Shown: one piece after another, positions 10,166-19,255 of the stretch
Position numbering within the stretch: the first letter of the stretch is position 1
How the letters are laid out: each line of letters starts with the position of its first letter
NCBI GenBank assembly: GCA_905479495.1
Contig: CAJQMR010000013.1
Coordinates: 124,001 to 188,000 of the forward strand
Origin: an uncultured Anaerolineae bacterium
GTDB taxonomy: Bacteria; Chloroflexota; Anaerolineae; Promineifilales; Promineifilaceae
Reading direction: 5' to 3'
Length of the DNA stretch: 64,000 nucleotides
The notes under the pieces: generated by a model
The model's input: the letters and a program-made list of their open reading frames with translations, nothing else
The model's database searches: none
Told to the model about the DNA's origin: nothing
Translations under genes and position numbers: made by a program

Positions 10166-11085
10166 GCCTGATAAATATCGATTCCATCACCACAACCGAA
10201 GAAACGGTTAAACGCTTACCCCGCCCCGCGTGGCTCAAAGTACGTGTGCCCAGCGGCGAAACTTATGACCAACTCAAACACCTCATGCGCAGCAAAGCCC
10301 TGCACACTGTGTGCGAAGAAGCGCAGTGCCCCAACATTGGTGAATGCTGGGGCGCAGGTACCGCCACCTTCCTCATGATGGGTGACATTTGCACCCGCAG
10401 CTGTGCCTTTTGCGACATTAAAACGGGACGGCCGTTACCCCTCGATTGGCAAGAACCGCAGCGTGTAGCCGAAGCAGTGCGCTCTATGAACCTGCGCCAC
10501 GTCGTCATTACCTCCGTCAATCGGGACGAACGCAAAGACGGCGGCGCACCCATTTTTGCCCAGGTCATTGAAAAGATTCGCCAGCTCCAGCCCGGCTGCT
10601 CTATCGAAGTGCTCATCCCCGACTTCAAAGGCAGCGAAGCAGCGCTCAAAATTGTGATGGATGCTCGACCAGAAATTCTCAACCACAATGTAGAAACCGT
10701 GCCCCGCCTCTTCAAAAAAGTGCAGCCGCAGGATCATTATGAGTGGGCCATGGTGACGCTGGAAAATGCCAAAAAGATGGACAGCGAGGTGCTGACTAAG
10801 TCCGGCATCATGTTGGGCTTAGGTGAGGAATGGGATGAACTGCTGGCCGTCATGCAAGATTTGGCCGACCGGAATGTAGACATTTTGACGCTGGGCCAAT
10901 ATTTGCAGCCCAACCGGCAAAAACATTTGCCTGTAGCGCGCTACTACCACCCCGATGAGTTCAATCAGCTAAGAGAAATCGGCTTGGAAATGGGCTTCAA
11001 GTGGGTGGAAAGCGGCCCGCTAGTGCGCAGCAGTTACCACGCCGAACAACAGGTGCGAGCACTCTCCAAAATTTACCAACCGTAG
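10162..11085 (+). CDS. lipA: lipoyl synthase LipA (radical SAM)
   Basis: [13 protein letters not shown] cluster and [10 protein letters not shown] radical-SAM motif. Confidence 0.98.
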   Translation: MSLINIDSITTTEETVKRLPRPAWLKVRVPSGETYDQLKHLMRSKALHTVCEEAQCPNIGECWGAGTATFLMMGDICTRSCAFCDIKTGRPLPLDWQEPQRVAEAVRSMNLRHVVITSVNRDERKDGGAPIFAQVIEKIRQLQPGCSIEVLIPDFKGSEAALKIVMDARPEILNHNVETVPRLFKKVQPQDHYEWAMVTLENAKKMDSEVLTKSGIMLGLGEEWDELLAVMQDLADRNVDILTLGQYLQPNRQKHLPVARYYHPDEFNQLREIGLEMGFKWVESGPLVRSSYHAEQQVRALSKIYQP

Positions 11086-11110
11086 GGGCGGTTTGCGAAC
11101 CGCCCCTACG
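11081..11110. terminator. bidirectional hairpin carrying stop codons of both convergent genes
   Basis: perfect 13-bp stem cgtaggggcggtt-tgcg-aaccgcccctacg. Confidence 0.85.
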
Positions 11111-11477
11111 CCTCATCTTGAGGCTGCCAGGATTGAGCCCCGTTGCGTAAGTTGTTTAGCTGCTGCCAATGATGCTCGATAGCGGTACGGCCGTTTTCCG
11201 TCAGCGACACCAGCGTATTGGGCTTTTTGCCGATGAACTGCTTTTCAATATTCACCAACTTAGCTTCTTCCAGTTTGGCAAGATGGCTGGACAAATTCCC
11301 TTTTGATAGCCCCGTTAGGCGTCCCAAGAAAAGAAAGTCAGCACTTTCACAGGCGGATAGCGCCGTCAGGATTGCCAGTCGGGCCGGTTCGTGAATGAGC
11401 TTGTCTAACGAGGCAATCTCCTCAAAGAGGTCTGTCATGAGGCCCTCTTTGCCGGCTGCATCATGCTGCGCAGCCAA
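11106..11477 (-). CDS. winged-helix transcriptional regulator (ArsR/MarR-like)
   Basis: LSKGNLSSHLAKLEEAKLV HTH; overlaps upstream membrane gene. Confidence 0.85.
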   Translation of the reverse strand: MAAQHDAAGKEGLMTDLFEEIASLDKLIHEPARLAILTALSACESADFLFLGRLTGLSKGNLSSHLAKLEEAKLVNIEKQFIGKKPNTLVSLTENGRTAIEHHWQQLNNLRNGAQSWQPQDEA

Positions 11478-12034
11478 AAATGGTCTAAAATGCCCGCCAC
11501 AACAAGCGCCAAACCCATTCCCAACAAAAAGTAAGCGCCAGAAGGAGCAAAAAATGCCAATTTAAGCGATCCCGCCACAAAAAGCGGCATCAGGCTGAGA
11601 CACAGCATAATCAGGCCAATGAGAGCGTAATGGATGCGCAACAGCGGCAGTGCTTTAATGAATGGCACAAAAAAGTAAAAACTTAAAGCAATCGCCAAAA
11701 AGCTAACTGGCAGTTTCCACAGCACATCTATGGCACCCCCGACAACAAACAGAAGCAACGGCCAGCTAGCCAGAAGCTTTTGCCCGGCGCTCTTGTCCCG
11801 CTGCTTAACCCGGCCATAGGTGCGAGTGTAATAAACACCAATCCACCAATACAGCCCACCCACTACAATGAACAGCAACAGCGGGTAATCTAAGCGACCT
11901 TGCCTGAGTGCAGGAATTTGTGCCAAGTCTCCAACTGCCATGATTAAAAACCACAACCCAAACGGAACCATGCGCAAACCCTGAAGTAGCTCAAAATTTT
12001 CCGTAACAAATCGCATTTGTTTTAATTTTTCCAT
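11435..12034 (-). CDS. hypothetical multi-pass membrane protein, operon with regulator
   Basis: several hydrophobic helices; SD aaaggggg before ATG. Confidence 0.8.
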   Translation of the reverse strand: MEKLKQMRFVTENFELLQGLRMVPFGLWFLIMAVGDLAQIPALRQGRLDYPLLLFIVVGGLYWWIGVYYTRTYGRVKQRDKSAGQKLLASWPLLLFVVGGAIDVLWKLPVSFLAIALSFYFFVPFIKALPLLRIHYALIGLIMLCLSLMPLFVAGSLKLAFFAPSGAYFLLGMGLALVVAGILDHFWLRSMMQPAKRAS

Positions 12035-12057
12035 CAGAAACCCCCTTTATCATTTTC

Positions 12058-12131
12058 GGTTTGCATCGCAAACCTGTAGCCAGTTTAGACCAAAGAGTGG
12101 TTTTTGTCAATAATCAGTTTGCGTTGCAAAC
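12058..12131 (-). promoter_or_regulatory. sigma70-type promoter flanked by two operator dyads
   Basis: minus strand TTGACA (12105-12110) N17 TAAACT (12082-12087); dyads GGTTTGC-ATC-GCAAACC and GTTTGC-GTT-GCAAAC. Confidence 0.8.
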
Positions 12132-12283
12132 CAATGTTGCCGACAACTTCATTTCCTGACAAAAGGTGTCAGGAATCCCTATTAAACTGACAAATGTTTA
12201 AGGTTGAGGCGGTAGCGGCCGTTTCTCAACCATGCTACAATTGCGTTTCCAAAACAGAACAGATGTTCAGGTCGGTAAAGAGT

Positions 12284-12345
12284 AACCGGTCATCCGTAAT
12301 CAGTAAGCCGAATACCGATTACCGACCACCGAATACGGATTACAG
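12284..12345. repeat. low-complexity intergenic repeat before uvrA
   Basis: CCGAATACCGATTAC and CCGAATACGGATTAC, period 21, plus ccgtaatcagtaa. Confidence 0.65.
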
Positions 12346-12349
12346 AACT

Positions 12350-15331
12350 ATGGAACCCCAAAATATCGTTGTGCGCGGTGCACAACAGCATAATCTGAAA
12401 CATATTGACGTCACAATTCCCCGGAACAAGCTGGTGGTGCTCACCGGGGTCAGCGGCAGCGGCAAATCCTCGCTGGCTTTTGATACCATCTACGCCGAGG
12501 GACAACGGCGCTACGTAGAGAGCCTCTCCTCGTATGCCCGACAGTTCCTGGGGCAGATGGAAAAGCCCAAGATTGATGCGATTACCGGGCTGAGTCCAGC
12601 CATTGCCATTGAGCAAAAAGCGGTGAGCAAAAATCCGCGCTCGACAGTGGGCACGGTCACCGAGGTGATGGATTATTTGCGGGTGTTGTATGCCCGTATT
12701 GGCATCCCGCATTGTCCTGATTGTGGTACGGACGTTACCCCCCAAACACCCCAACAAATCGCCAACCAGCTCGCCGCCCTGCCCCCCGGCACAAAGTTTC
12801 AACTCCTGGCCCCCATCGCCCGCAACCGCAAAGGCACCCACGCCGATGCCCTCAAACAAGCCCGTCAAGATGGCTTTATCCGTGCCCGCGTAGATGGTGA
12901 ACTGGTTGATCTGGCCGGTAAGCTGCCCACCCTCAGCAAGAAACACAAACACAACATCGAACTCATCATCGACCGACTGGTTGTGCCCGAAGAACACGAT
13001 GAAGCCTTTATGACCCGGCTGGTGGATTCTGTGGAGACCACTTTGCGCGCCAGCGAAGGGCTGCTGCTGGCCGACCTGGGCGAGGAACAAATAACCCTGA
13101 GCGAACACAACGCCTGCACCACTTGTGGCTTTAGCTTCCCGGAACTGTCGCCCCAGCTGTTCAGCTTCAACTCACCGCTAGGCATGTGCCCCGACTGCAA
13201 CGGCATCGGCACGCAAATGCGGGTGGACCCGGACCTCATTATCGAGGACGAAACGCTGTCCATCATGGACGGCGCGCTGCGCTGGTACGGCAACGTGCGC
13301 AAGAAGAAAAACAAGTGGACCACCTCCCAACTGAAGGCCATCGCCGAGCATTTCAATGTCAGTCTGGATACACCATGGCAAGAGCTGCCCGAATCCTTCC
13401 GCCACAAACTGCTCTATGGCTCCGGGGATGAGCAGATTCATTTCAAATATTCCAGCGAAAATGAAGATGCTTCATGGACTGGGGAATCAAAACGGCCGAT
13501 TCGCGGCATCATTCATCACATCAACCGACTGTTCCACCAGACCAGCTCAGAATACACCCGCCGCTGGTATGCCAGCTTCATGAACCAACTGCCCTGCGAC
13601 ACCTGCGGCGGTACCCGCATGCGCCCCGAAGCCCGTGCCGTCACCGTCGGCGGCAAGTCGCTGAACGAGGTGGGCCAGTTGGCCATTGATGAGGCGTTTG
13701 AGTGGGTAATGAGTCTCAGTAATCAGTCATCAGTGGTCCGTAATGTCGCAGAGCGACCGCTTCGCGAACAGTTATCGGTAAACGGTAAGAATGGCAAATC
13801 TCCAGTCTCCAATCTCCAATCTCCCTCCTCTCTCAACGAAGAACAGTTCGAGATTGCCGAAGAAGTCCTCAAAGAAATTCGCGACCGGCTGCAATTTATG
13901 CTCAACGTGGGGCTGCATTACCTCACGTTGGATCGTGCCGCGCCCAGTTTGTCCGGCGGCGAGGGACAGCGCATTCGCCTGGCCAGCCAAATTGGCTGCG
14001 GGCTGGTGGGCGTGCTGTACATCCTGGATGAGCCGTCGATTGGGCTGCACGCCCGCGACAACCGCGCCCTGCTGGACACCTTGCACCAGCTGCGCGACAT
14101 GGGCAATACCGTCCTGGTGGTGGAACACGACGAAGAAACAATGGTGGAATCTGATTGGCTAATCGATTTGGGGCCGGGTGCAGGCGTGAAGGGTGGCGAG
14201 ATTATCGCTGCGGGCACGCCTGAGTTTGTAAAAGCGCATCCCAATTCGCTCACCGGCAAATATTTGTCGGGGGAACTGGCGATTGTGGCCCCCAACGGCC
14301 GTTCCCGCCGCAACCCCGACATTGGCCAACTAGAACTCATCGGAGCCAGTCTGCACAATTTACAAAACGTCACCGCCACGTTCCCGCTGGGCACGATGAT
14401 TTGTGTGACGGGCGTCAGTGGCAGCGGCAAAAGCAGCCTCGTCTCCGAAACGCTGCATCCAGCGCTGGCGCGGGCGCTGCACCAGGCGCAGAGTACACCT
14501 GGCCCACATAAAGCGATCCACGGCTTGGAACATTTGGACAAGGTGATCAATATCACTCAGGACCCCATCGGCCGGACGCCACGCTCCAACCCGGCCACCT
14601 ACGTAAAGCTGTTCGACCTGATCCGGCAGGTGTTTGCTAAAACCAACGAAGCCAAGGCACGCGGCTACAAGCCCGGGCGGTTCAGCTTCAATGTGAAAGG
14701 TGGGCGGTGCGAAGCTTGTTCGGGATACGGCCGTCGCAAAGTCGAGATGCACTTCTTGTCCGACGTCTGGGTGCTGTGCCGCGAATGCAACGGGCAGCGC
14801 TTCAACCGAGAAACGCTGGCCATCAAGTACAAGGGCAAAACCATCGCCGACGTGCTGGACATGGACGTGCAGGACGCCCTGGAATTCTTCGCCAACCATC
14901 CCAAGATCAGCCGCATCCTACAAACGCTGCACGACGTGGGGCTGGACTACGTGAAGCTGGGTCAAAGCGCCCTCACCCTCAGCGGCGGCGAGGCGCAGCG
15001 CATTAAGCTGTCTAAAGAGTTGAGCCGCGTGGCTACGGGCCGAACCGTTTACATTTTGGACGAACCCACCACTGGCCTACATTTTGCCGACGTGCAAAAG
15101 CTGCTGGACGTGCTGCACCGGCTGGTGGATGCGGGCAACACGGTGATTGTGATTGAGCACAACATGGACGTCATCAAAACGGCCGATTGGCTCATCGATC
15201 TCGGCCCCGAAGGAGGCGACGGCGGTGGGCAAATCATTGCCCAAGGCACCCCAGAGCAGGTAGCCCAGGTGGATGAAAGCTACACTGGCCAGTTCCTGCG
15301 CGAGATTTTGGGAGAGAAAGTTTTGTCATGA
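12350..15331 (+). CDS. uvrA: excinuclease ABC subunit A
   Basis: GVSGSGKSSLAFDT, zinc motifs, LSGGEGQRIRLASQIG, GGEAQRIKLSKELS; start reassigned from 12194 to MEPQNIVVRGAQQHNLKHIDV. Confidence 0.97.
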   Translation: MEPQNIVVRGAQQHNLKHIDVTIPRNKLVVLTGVSGSGKSSLAFDTIYAEGQRRYVESLSSYARQFLGQMEKPKIDAITGLSPAIAIEQKAVSKNPRSTVGTVTEVMDYLRVLYARIGIPHCPDCGTDVTPQTPQQIANQLAALPPGTKFQLLAPIARNRKGTHADALKQARQDGFIRARVDGELVDLAGKLPTLSKKHKHNIELIIDRLVVPEEHDEAFMTRLVDSVETTLRASEGLLLADLGEEQITLSEHNACTTCGFSFPELSPQLFSFNSPLGMCPDCNGIGTQMRVDPDLIIEDETLSIMDGALRWYGNVRKKKNKWTTSQLKAIAEHFNVSLDTPWQELPESFRHKLLYGSGDEQIHFKYSSENEDASWTGESKRPIRGIIHHINRLFHQTSSEYTRRWYASFMNQLPCDTCGGTRMRPEARAVTVGGKSLNEVGQLAIDEAFEWVMSLSNQSSVVRNVAERPLREQLSVNGKNGKSPVSNLQSPSSLNEEQFEIAEEVLKEIRDRLQFMLNVGLHYLTLDRAAPSLSGGEGQRIRLASQIGCGLVGVLYILDEPSIGLHARDNRALLDTLHQLRDMGNTVLVVEHDEETMVESDWLIDLGPGAGVKGGEIIAAGTPEFVKAHPNSLTGKYLSGELAIVAPNGRSRRNPDIGQLELIGASLHNLQNVTATFPLGTMICVTGVSGSGKSSLVSETLHPALARALHQAQSTPGPHKAIHGLEHLDKVINITQDPIGRTPRSNPATYVKLFDLIRQVFAKTNEAKARGYKPGRFSFNVKGGRCEACSGYGRRKVEMHFLSDVWVLCRECNGQRFNRETLAIKYKGKTIADVLDMDVQDALEFFANHPKISRILQTLHDVGLDYVKLGQSALTLSGGEAQRIKLSKELSRVATGRTVYILDEPTTGLHFADVQKLLDVLHRLVDAGNTVIVIEHNMDVIKTADWLIDLGPEGGDGGGQIIAQGTPEQVAQVDESYTGQFLREILGEKVLS
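13712..13832. repeat. in-frame low-complexity repeat insertion inside uvrA
   Basis: tcagtaatcagtcatcagt...ttatcggtaaacggtaag...ctccagtctccaatctccaatctcc within the reading frame. Confidence 0.65.
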
Positions 15332-15558
15332 GCAATGTAGATAAACGAAATATCCTCGACGACGAAGTTTTTACATTCCGCGAAGGCAAGGAACAAAAAG
15401 TGTTTATCTACTGGTACGGCAAGCAGGTCAAAATCTTAAAAGGCAAACCGGCTCAGAAATTTTTGGCCAATATTGCGGGTCTGGCGCATAAGGAAGCCCA
15501 GTTGGTTATGGCCAAAGCCACAGGCAATTTTAAACGTGGCAATGAGCGGCAAAACTAA
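15328..15558 (+). CDS. conserved hypothetical protein (76 aa), coupled to uvrA (ATGA overlap)
   Basis: ATG overlaps uvrA stop; intact ORF. Confidence 0.7.
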   Translation: MSNVDKRNILDDEVFTFREGKEQKVFIYWYGKQVKILKGKPAQKFLANIAGLAHKEAQLVMAKATGNFKRGNERQN

Positions 15559-15580
15559 TAAAGATTATCGGGAAGAAGCC

Positions 15581-15625
15581 TCACGCAAAGACGCAGAGGA
15601 AGAAAATCTTAGCGTCTTTGCGTGA
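15581..15625. repeat. intergenic hairpin of TCACGCAAAGACGC type
   Basis: perfect 14-bp arms tcacgcaaagacgc / gcgtctttgcgtga, 17-nt loop. Confidence 0.85.
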
Positions 15626-15663
15626 CATGAAGTTGTTTCCAATAATGGTTAAAAGGTACGAAT

Positions 15664-16182
15664 ATGACCTGGAATGAAATCATCTGGCATCAATTTGGAG
15701 CGGCCATAGACATGCTGGACAATGCGATTGAGGCGTGCCCAGATGAGCTGTGGCAGGCACGCCTGTTTCCTGACTCAATTCCTGAATTTGCGGAGTTTTG
15801 GTGTATTGCCTATCACTGCCTCTTTTGGCTGGACTTTTACCTCTCGGAAACGGCCGAAAATTTTGCCCCACCTGCCCCATTCACACTTTCAGAGTTTGAG
15901 TCTGGCGAACTGCCGGAGCGGGTGTACAGCAAGGCAGAGCTGCGGGAATATTTGAGATACGGCCGTAACAAGTGCCAATCCCGAATTGAATCGATAACAG
16001 ATTTTATGGCCCCGCAGCGCGTTCGCTCAGATTGGCCCGAAATGAGCGTGGCCGAGATGCTCCTTTACAACCTGCGCCACGTTCAGGAACATGCAGCACA
16101 GTTGAGCCTGTTTCTGGGGCAAAAAGTGGGGTCGGCACCCGGCTGGGTGAGTAAGGCACGGAACAAAGGCACTGCCGAGTAA
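15664..16182 (+). CDS. DinB-like protein
   Basis: size, central AYHCLFWLDFYL and C-terminal LRHVQEHAAQLSLFLG pattern. Confidence 0.75.
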   Translation: MTWNEIIWHQFGAAIDMLDNAIEACPDELWQARLFPDSIPEFAEFWCIAYHCLFWLDFYLSETAENFAPPAPFTLSEFESGELPERVYSKAELREYLRYGRNKCQSRIESITDFMAPQRVRSDWPEMSVAEMLLYNLRHVQEHAAQLSLFLGQKVGSAPGWVSKARNKGTAE

Positions 16183-16184
16183 TC

Positions 16185-16562
16185 ATGAATCCAGAGACGT
16201 TTATTGAAAAGTATGCAGCCGCGTTAGCGACACAAGATTGGCAGCAGGTGAACCCGCTGGTTCATCCCGATGCGTGCGTGACATTTTCTTCTGGTGCGGT
16301 GCACGTAGGCAAAACGGCCGTTCGCCACGCCTTCGAGCGCAATTTCAGCCTGATCCAGGACGAGACGTACAAAATAGAGAATGTGCATTGGGTAAAGCAG
16401 GGGGAGGATACGGCCGTTTACCTTTTCACTTTTCACTGGACGGGCCTCATTAACGGCAAACCCGCCAGCGGCGCGGGCACAGGCAGTTCCGTTTTGATAA
16501 ATGGCGAAAATGGCTGGCAGCTGCTGGTAGAACATCTGGGACCCAAAGCCAATGACACCTGA
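16185..16562 (+). CDS. SnoaL/NTF2-like protein
   Basis: [29 protein letters not shown]...[14 protein letters not shown] pattern. Confidence 0.75.
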   Translation: MNPETFIEKYAAALATQDWQQVNPLVHPDACVTFSSGAVHVGKTAVRHAFERNFSLIQDETYKIENVHWVKQGEDTAVYLFTFHWTGLINGKPASGAGTGSSVLINGENGWQLLVEHLGPKANDT

Positions 16563-16932
16563 TGAGCAATTAGAGCGCGTGCGCAAAATTTGTTTTTCAT
16601 TTCCAGAAACAACGGAACGGCTGTCGCATGGTGAACCGACCTTTTTTGTGCGTGGCAAAAAAGTGTTTGTCATGTTCACCAACAACCATCATGGGGACGG
16701 CCGACTGGCAGTTTGGGTCGCTGCCTCCCCTGGTCTACAGGAACTATTGGTTAACACCCACCCCGAAACCTTTTTCATACCGCCCTACGTGGGCGTGCGC
16801 GGCTGGATTGGCATCCAGCTCAACCAGATTAGTGATGAAGATTTGCAATTTTACATCAGCGGCAGTTGGTTTTTGATTGCTCCCAAACGATTACAAAAGC
16901 AATTTACTGAAAACATACAGGAGAACGAATGA
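16552..16932 (+). CDS. MmcQ/YjbR-like protein
   Basis: [30 protein letters not shown]...GWIGIQL. Confidence 0.85.
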   Translation: MTPDEQLERVRKICFSFPETTERLSHGEPTFFVRGKKVFVMFTNNHHGDGRLAVWVAASPGLQELLVNTHPETFFIPPYVGVRGWIGIQLNQISDEDLQFYISGSWFLIAPKRLQKQFTENIQENE

Positions 16933-17318
16933 AAGCAACGGGCACATTTGACGTTAAGTTACAACCGCTAGATTCTTATGCCACAGGCGGTGATGGCATT
17001 AGCCTGGGCCGCATGTCCATCGACAAATCCTTCCAGGGCGACCTGACTGGGCAAAGTTTGGGGCAAATGCTGACGGCAATAACGGCCGTAGAAGGCTCAG
17101 CTGGCTACGTCGCCATTGAACAAGTGAGTGGTACCCTACACGGTAAACGAGGCACATTTGTTTTGCAACACTTTGGCATCACAAATGCAGCCGAGAGTCG
17201 CCTTGTTTTGGAAGTGGTGCCAGATTCAGGCACTGGTGAATTAGTGGGTATAGCAGGAACAATGACCATTCAAAATGAAGGTGGTCAACACAGTTTTTTA
17301 TTTGACTATTCGCTATAA
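16929..17318 (+). CDS. DUF3224-like protein
   Basis: [22 protein letters not shown]...GTFVLQHFG pattern. Confidence 0.8.
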   Translation: MKATGTFDVKLQPLDSYATGGDGISLGRMSIDKSFQGDLTGQSLGQMLTAITAVEGSAGYVAIEQVSGTLHGKRGTFVLQHFGITNAAESRLVLEVVPDSGTGELVGIAGTMTIQNEGGQHSFLFDYSL

Positions 17319-17329
17319 GGAAGCAACGT

Positions 17330-17653
17330 ATGAATAACCAATCATCCTTAATCAGCAATGCCTTCCAAACCTTTCTGAGTGAAGCCCCCCAACAGGCACA
17401 GGCCTGGGGCGCAATGGTTCAGGAGTTAGCCAAGGCAAGTGCGCTCGATGAAAAAACGGCAGCTTTGGCGTATTTGGCCGTCCTGGCTGCGTTACATATG
17501 GAAAGCGGCATTCCTTTTCATGTGAAGGCAGCCAAACAGTCAGGCGCATCGCGTGAAGAAGTCATCAGTGCTATATTAGTTGGCTTGCCTGCAATCGGGC
17601 ACGGTGTGACACAGGCGTTACCGGCTGCCATTACTGCCTACGATACCGAATAA
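17330..17653 (+). CDS. carboxymuconolactone decarboxylase/AhpD-like protein
   Basis: LAALHMESGIPFHVKAAKQSGASREEVISAILVGLPAIG. Confidence 0.8.
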   Translation: MNNQSSLISNAFQTFLSEAPQQAQAWGAMVQELAKASALDEKTAALAYLAVLAALHMESGIPFHVKAAKQSGASREEVISAILVGLPAIGHGVTQALPAAITAYDTE

Positions 17654-17709
17654 AATTGAAACTAAAGCAACCGTAAACCAATACAAACACAATGATGGAG
17701 TGAGCAAAC

Positions 17710-18126
17710 ATGAGCAGTGTAAACGATTGGAACAAACAGATTATTGAAGAGTTTCGCGCCAATGATGGTAAAGTTGGGGGTCAGTTTGCCAATATGCCCT
17801 TACTCTTACTGCACACAACCGGTGCTAAAAGCGGTCAGCCCCGCGTTAATCCTATGGCCTTTGTGAACGATGGTGAACGCTACGTGGTCGTTGCCTCTAA
17901 GGCGGGTGCCCCCACCAACCCGGACTGGTATTACAACGTTGTGGCCAATCCAAATGTGACGGTAGAAGTGGGCACTGACCAGTTTACAGCCAAGGCAACG
18001 GTTGCTGAAGAACCAGAACGCTCTCAGCTATACGAAAAAATGGTTGCTAAAAATCCTGGTTTTGACGAATATCGACAGAAAACAACGCGGACTATTCCTG
18101 TAATTATTTTGACACCAGAAGCGTAA
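17710..18126 (+). CDS. deazaflavin-dependent nitroreductase-family protein
   Basis: LLLLHTTGAKSGQPRVNPM...PDWYYNVVANPNVTVEVG. Confidence 0.9.
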   Translation: MSSVNDWNKQIIEEFRANDGKVGGQFANMPLLLLHTTGAKSGQPRVNPMAFVNDGERYVVVASKAGAPTNPDWYYNVVANPNVTVEVGTDQFTAKATVAEEPERSQLYEKMVAKNPGFDEYRQKTTRTIPVIILTPEA

Positions 18127-18147
18127 ACAACGGCCGTTTTCCGCCCC

Positions 18148-19233
18148 ATGAAACGCTCAGACATTGCCCAGCTGCGGCTGCGCTGCCAGCATCTTTCGTC
18201 GGCCCCATTCCAGCAGCCAGTTGAGGTCGTGCGCTGGTTAACGGCCGTACAAGCCCAAGATTATTATGGAGCCAAATGGTCACTCGGCCTACGCCTGCAA
18301 AACGCTGTTGAAACCGACCTGGAAGCTGCGTTTGATTCCGGTGCTATCTTGCGCACCCACGTTTTGCGCCCCACCTGGCATTTTGTCGCTCCCAAAGACA
18401 TTCGTTGGCTGCTCAAGCTGACTGCGCCCCGCGTCCACACCCGGAATGGCACTGGCTATCGCCAGCTGGATTTAGATGAAAAGACACGCCAACGCTGCCA
18501 CGATGTGCTGGCCAAGGCGCTGCAAGGTGGCAAACACCTCACCCGCCCCGAGTTGGGTCAGGCACTGCACAAAGCAGGTATCAAAAACACTGAATCAGGC
18601 CGACGGCTGACTTACATTGTGATGAGCGCCGAATTGGACGGCGTTTTGTGCAGCGGCCCCCGGCGCGGCAAGCAATTTACATACGCCTTGCTGGAAGAAT
18701 GGGTACCCCCAACGCCAGAACGGACTCAGGAGGAAGCCTTGGCCGAACTGATCCACCGCTTCTTTCTAAGCCACGGTCCAGCTACCATACATGATTTTGC
18801 TAACTGGTCAGGATTGACATTGGCAGACGGCCGTTCCGGCCTAACGATGGTGCAAAACCAACTGGAACAGGCAGAGATCGACAACCAAACCTACTGGTTT
18901 TCCCCCAACATCCCCCCGGCGAGGCAGCAGCCTCCCCGTGCCTATATCTTCTCCGTATTTGATGAATATTTTATTGGCTACAAAGATCGCCGCGCCATTG
19001 CCACAGATGAAGTAAGCATTAAGCTTGGTAATTTGGGCAACGGCCTCACTTACCTTCTGGTTTTGGATGGGCAGGTCATTGGCAACAGCCGCCGCACCCT
19101 GCAAAAAGAGACGGTCACCATTGAACTCAACAGCTATCTGCCACTCAACGCCGACGAACAGCAAGCCATTGTTGAAGCTGCCAACCGATTTGGCGCATTT
19201 TTAGAAATGCGTGTAGAACTTATTTGGCAATAA
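18148..19233 (+). CDS. winged-helix (HTH_42) protein, AlkZ-like DNA glycosylase candidate
   Basis: VQAQDYYGAKWSLGLRL with QxQ motif; LRPTWHFVAPKDIRWLL. Confidence 0.78.
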   Translation: MKRSDIAQLRLRCQHLSSAPFQQPVEVVRWLTAVQAQDYYGAKWSLGLRLQNAVETDLEAAFDSGAILRTHVLRPTWHFVAPKDIRWLLKLTAPRVHTRNGTGYRQLDLDEKTRQRCHDVLAKALQGGKHLTRPELGQALHKAGIKNTESGRRLTYIVMSAELDGVLCSGPRRGKQFTYALLEEWVPPTPERTQEEALAELIHRFFLSHGPATIHDFANWSGLTLADGRSGLTMVQNQLEQAEIDNQTYWFSPNIPPARQQPPRAYIFSVFDEYFIGYKDRRAIATDEVSIKLGNLGNGLTYLLVLDGQVIGNSRRTLQKETVTIELNSYLPLNADEQQAIVEAANRFGAFLEMRVELIWQ

Positions 19234-19255
19234 ATCGCAAAATCGGGGGTGAAAC

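Noticed and set aside
12194-12349. N-terminal extension of UvrA from 12194
   Set aside because: Extension is encoded by low-complexity repeat DNA; canonical UvrA N-terminus begins at about 12350.
12290-13108. Long antisense ORFs across uvrA (also 13918..14556, 14360..14899, 12865..13407)
   Set aside because: Fully overlap a confidently identified CDS, have shadow-ORF composition and no recognisable domains.
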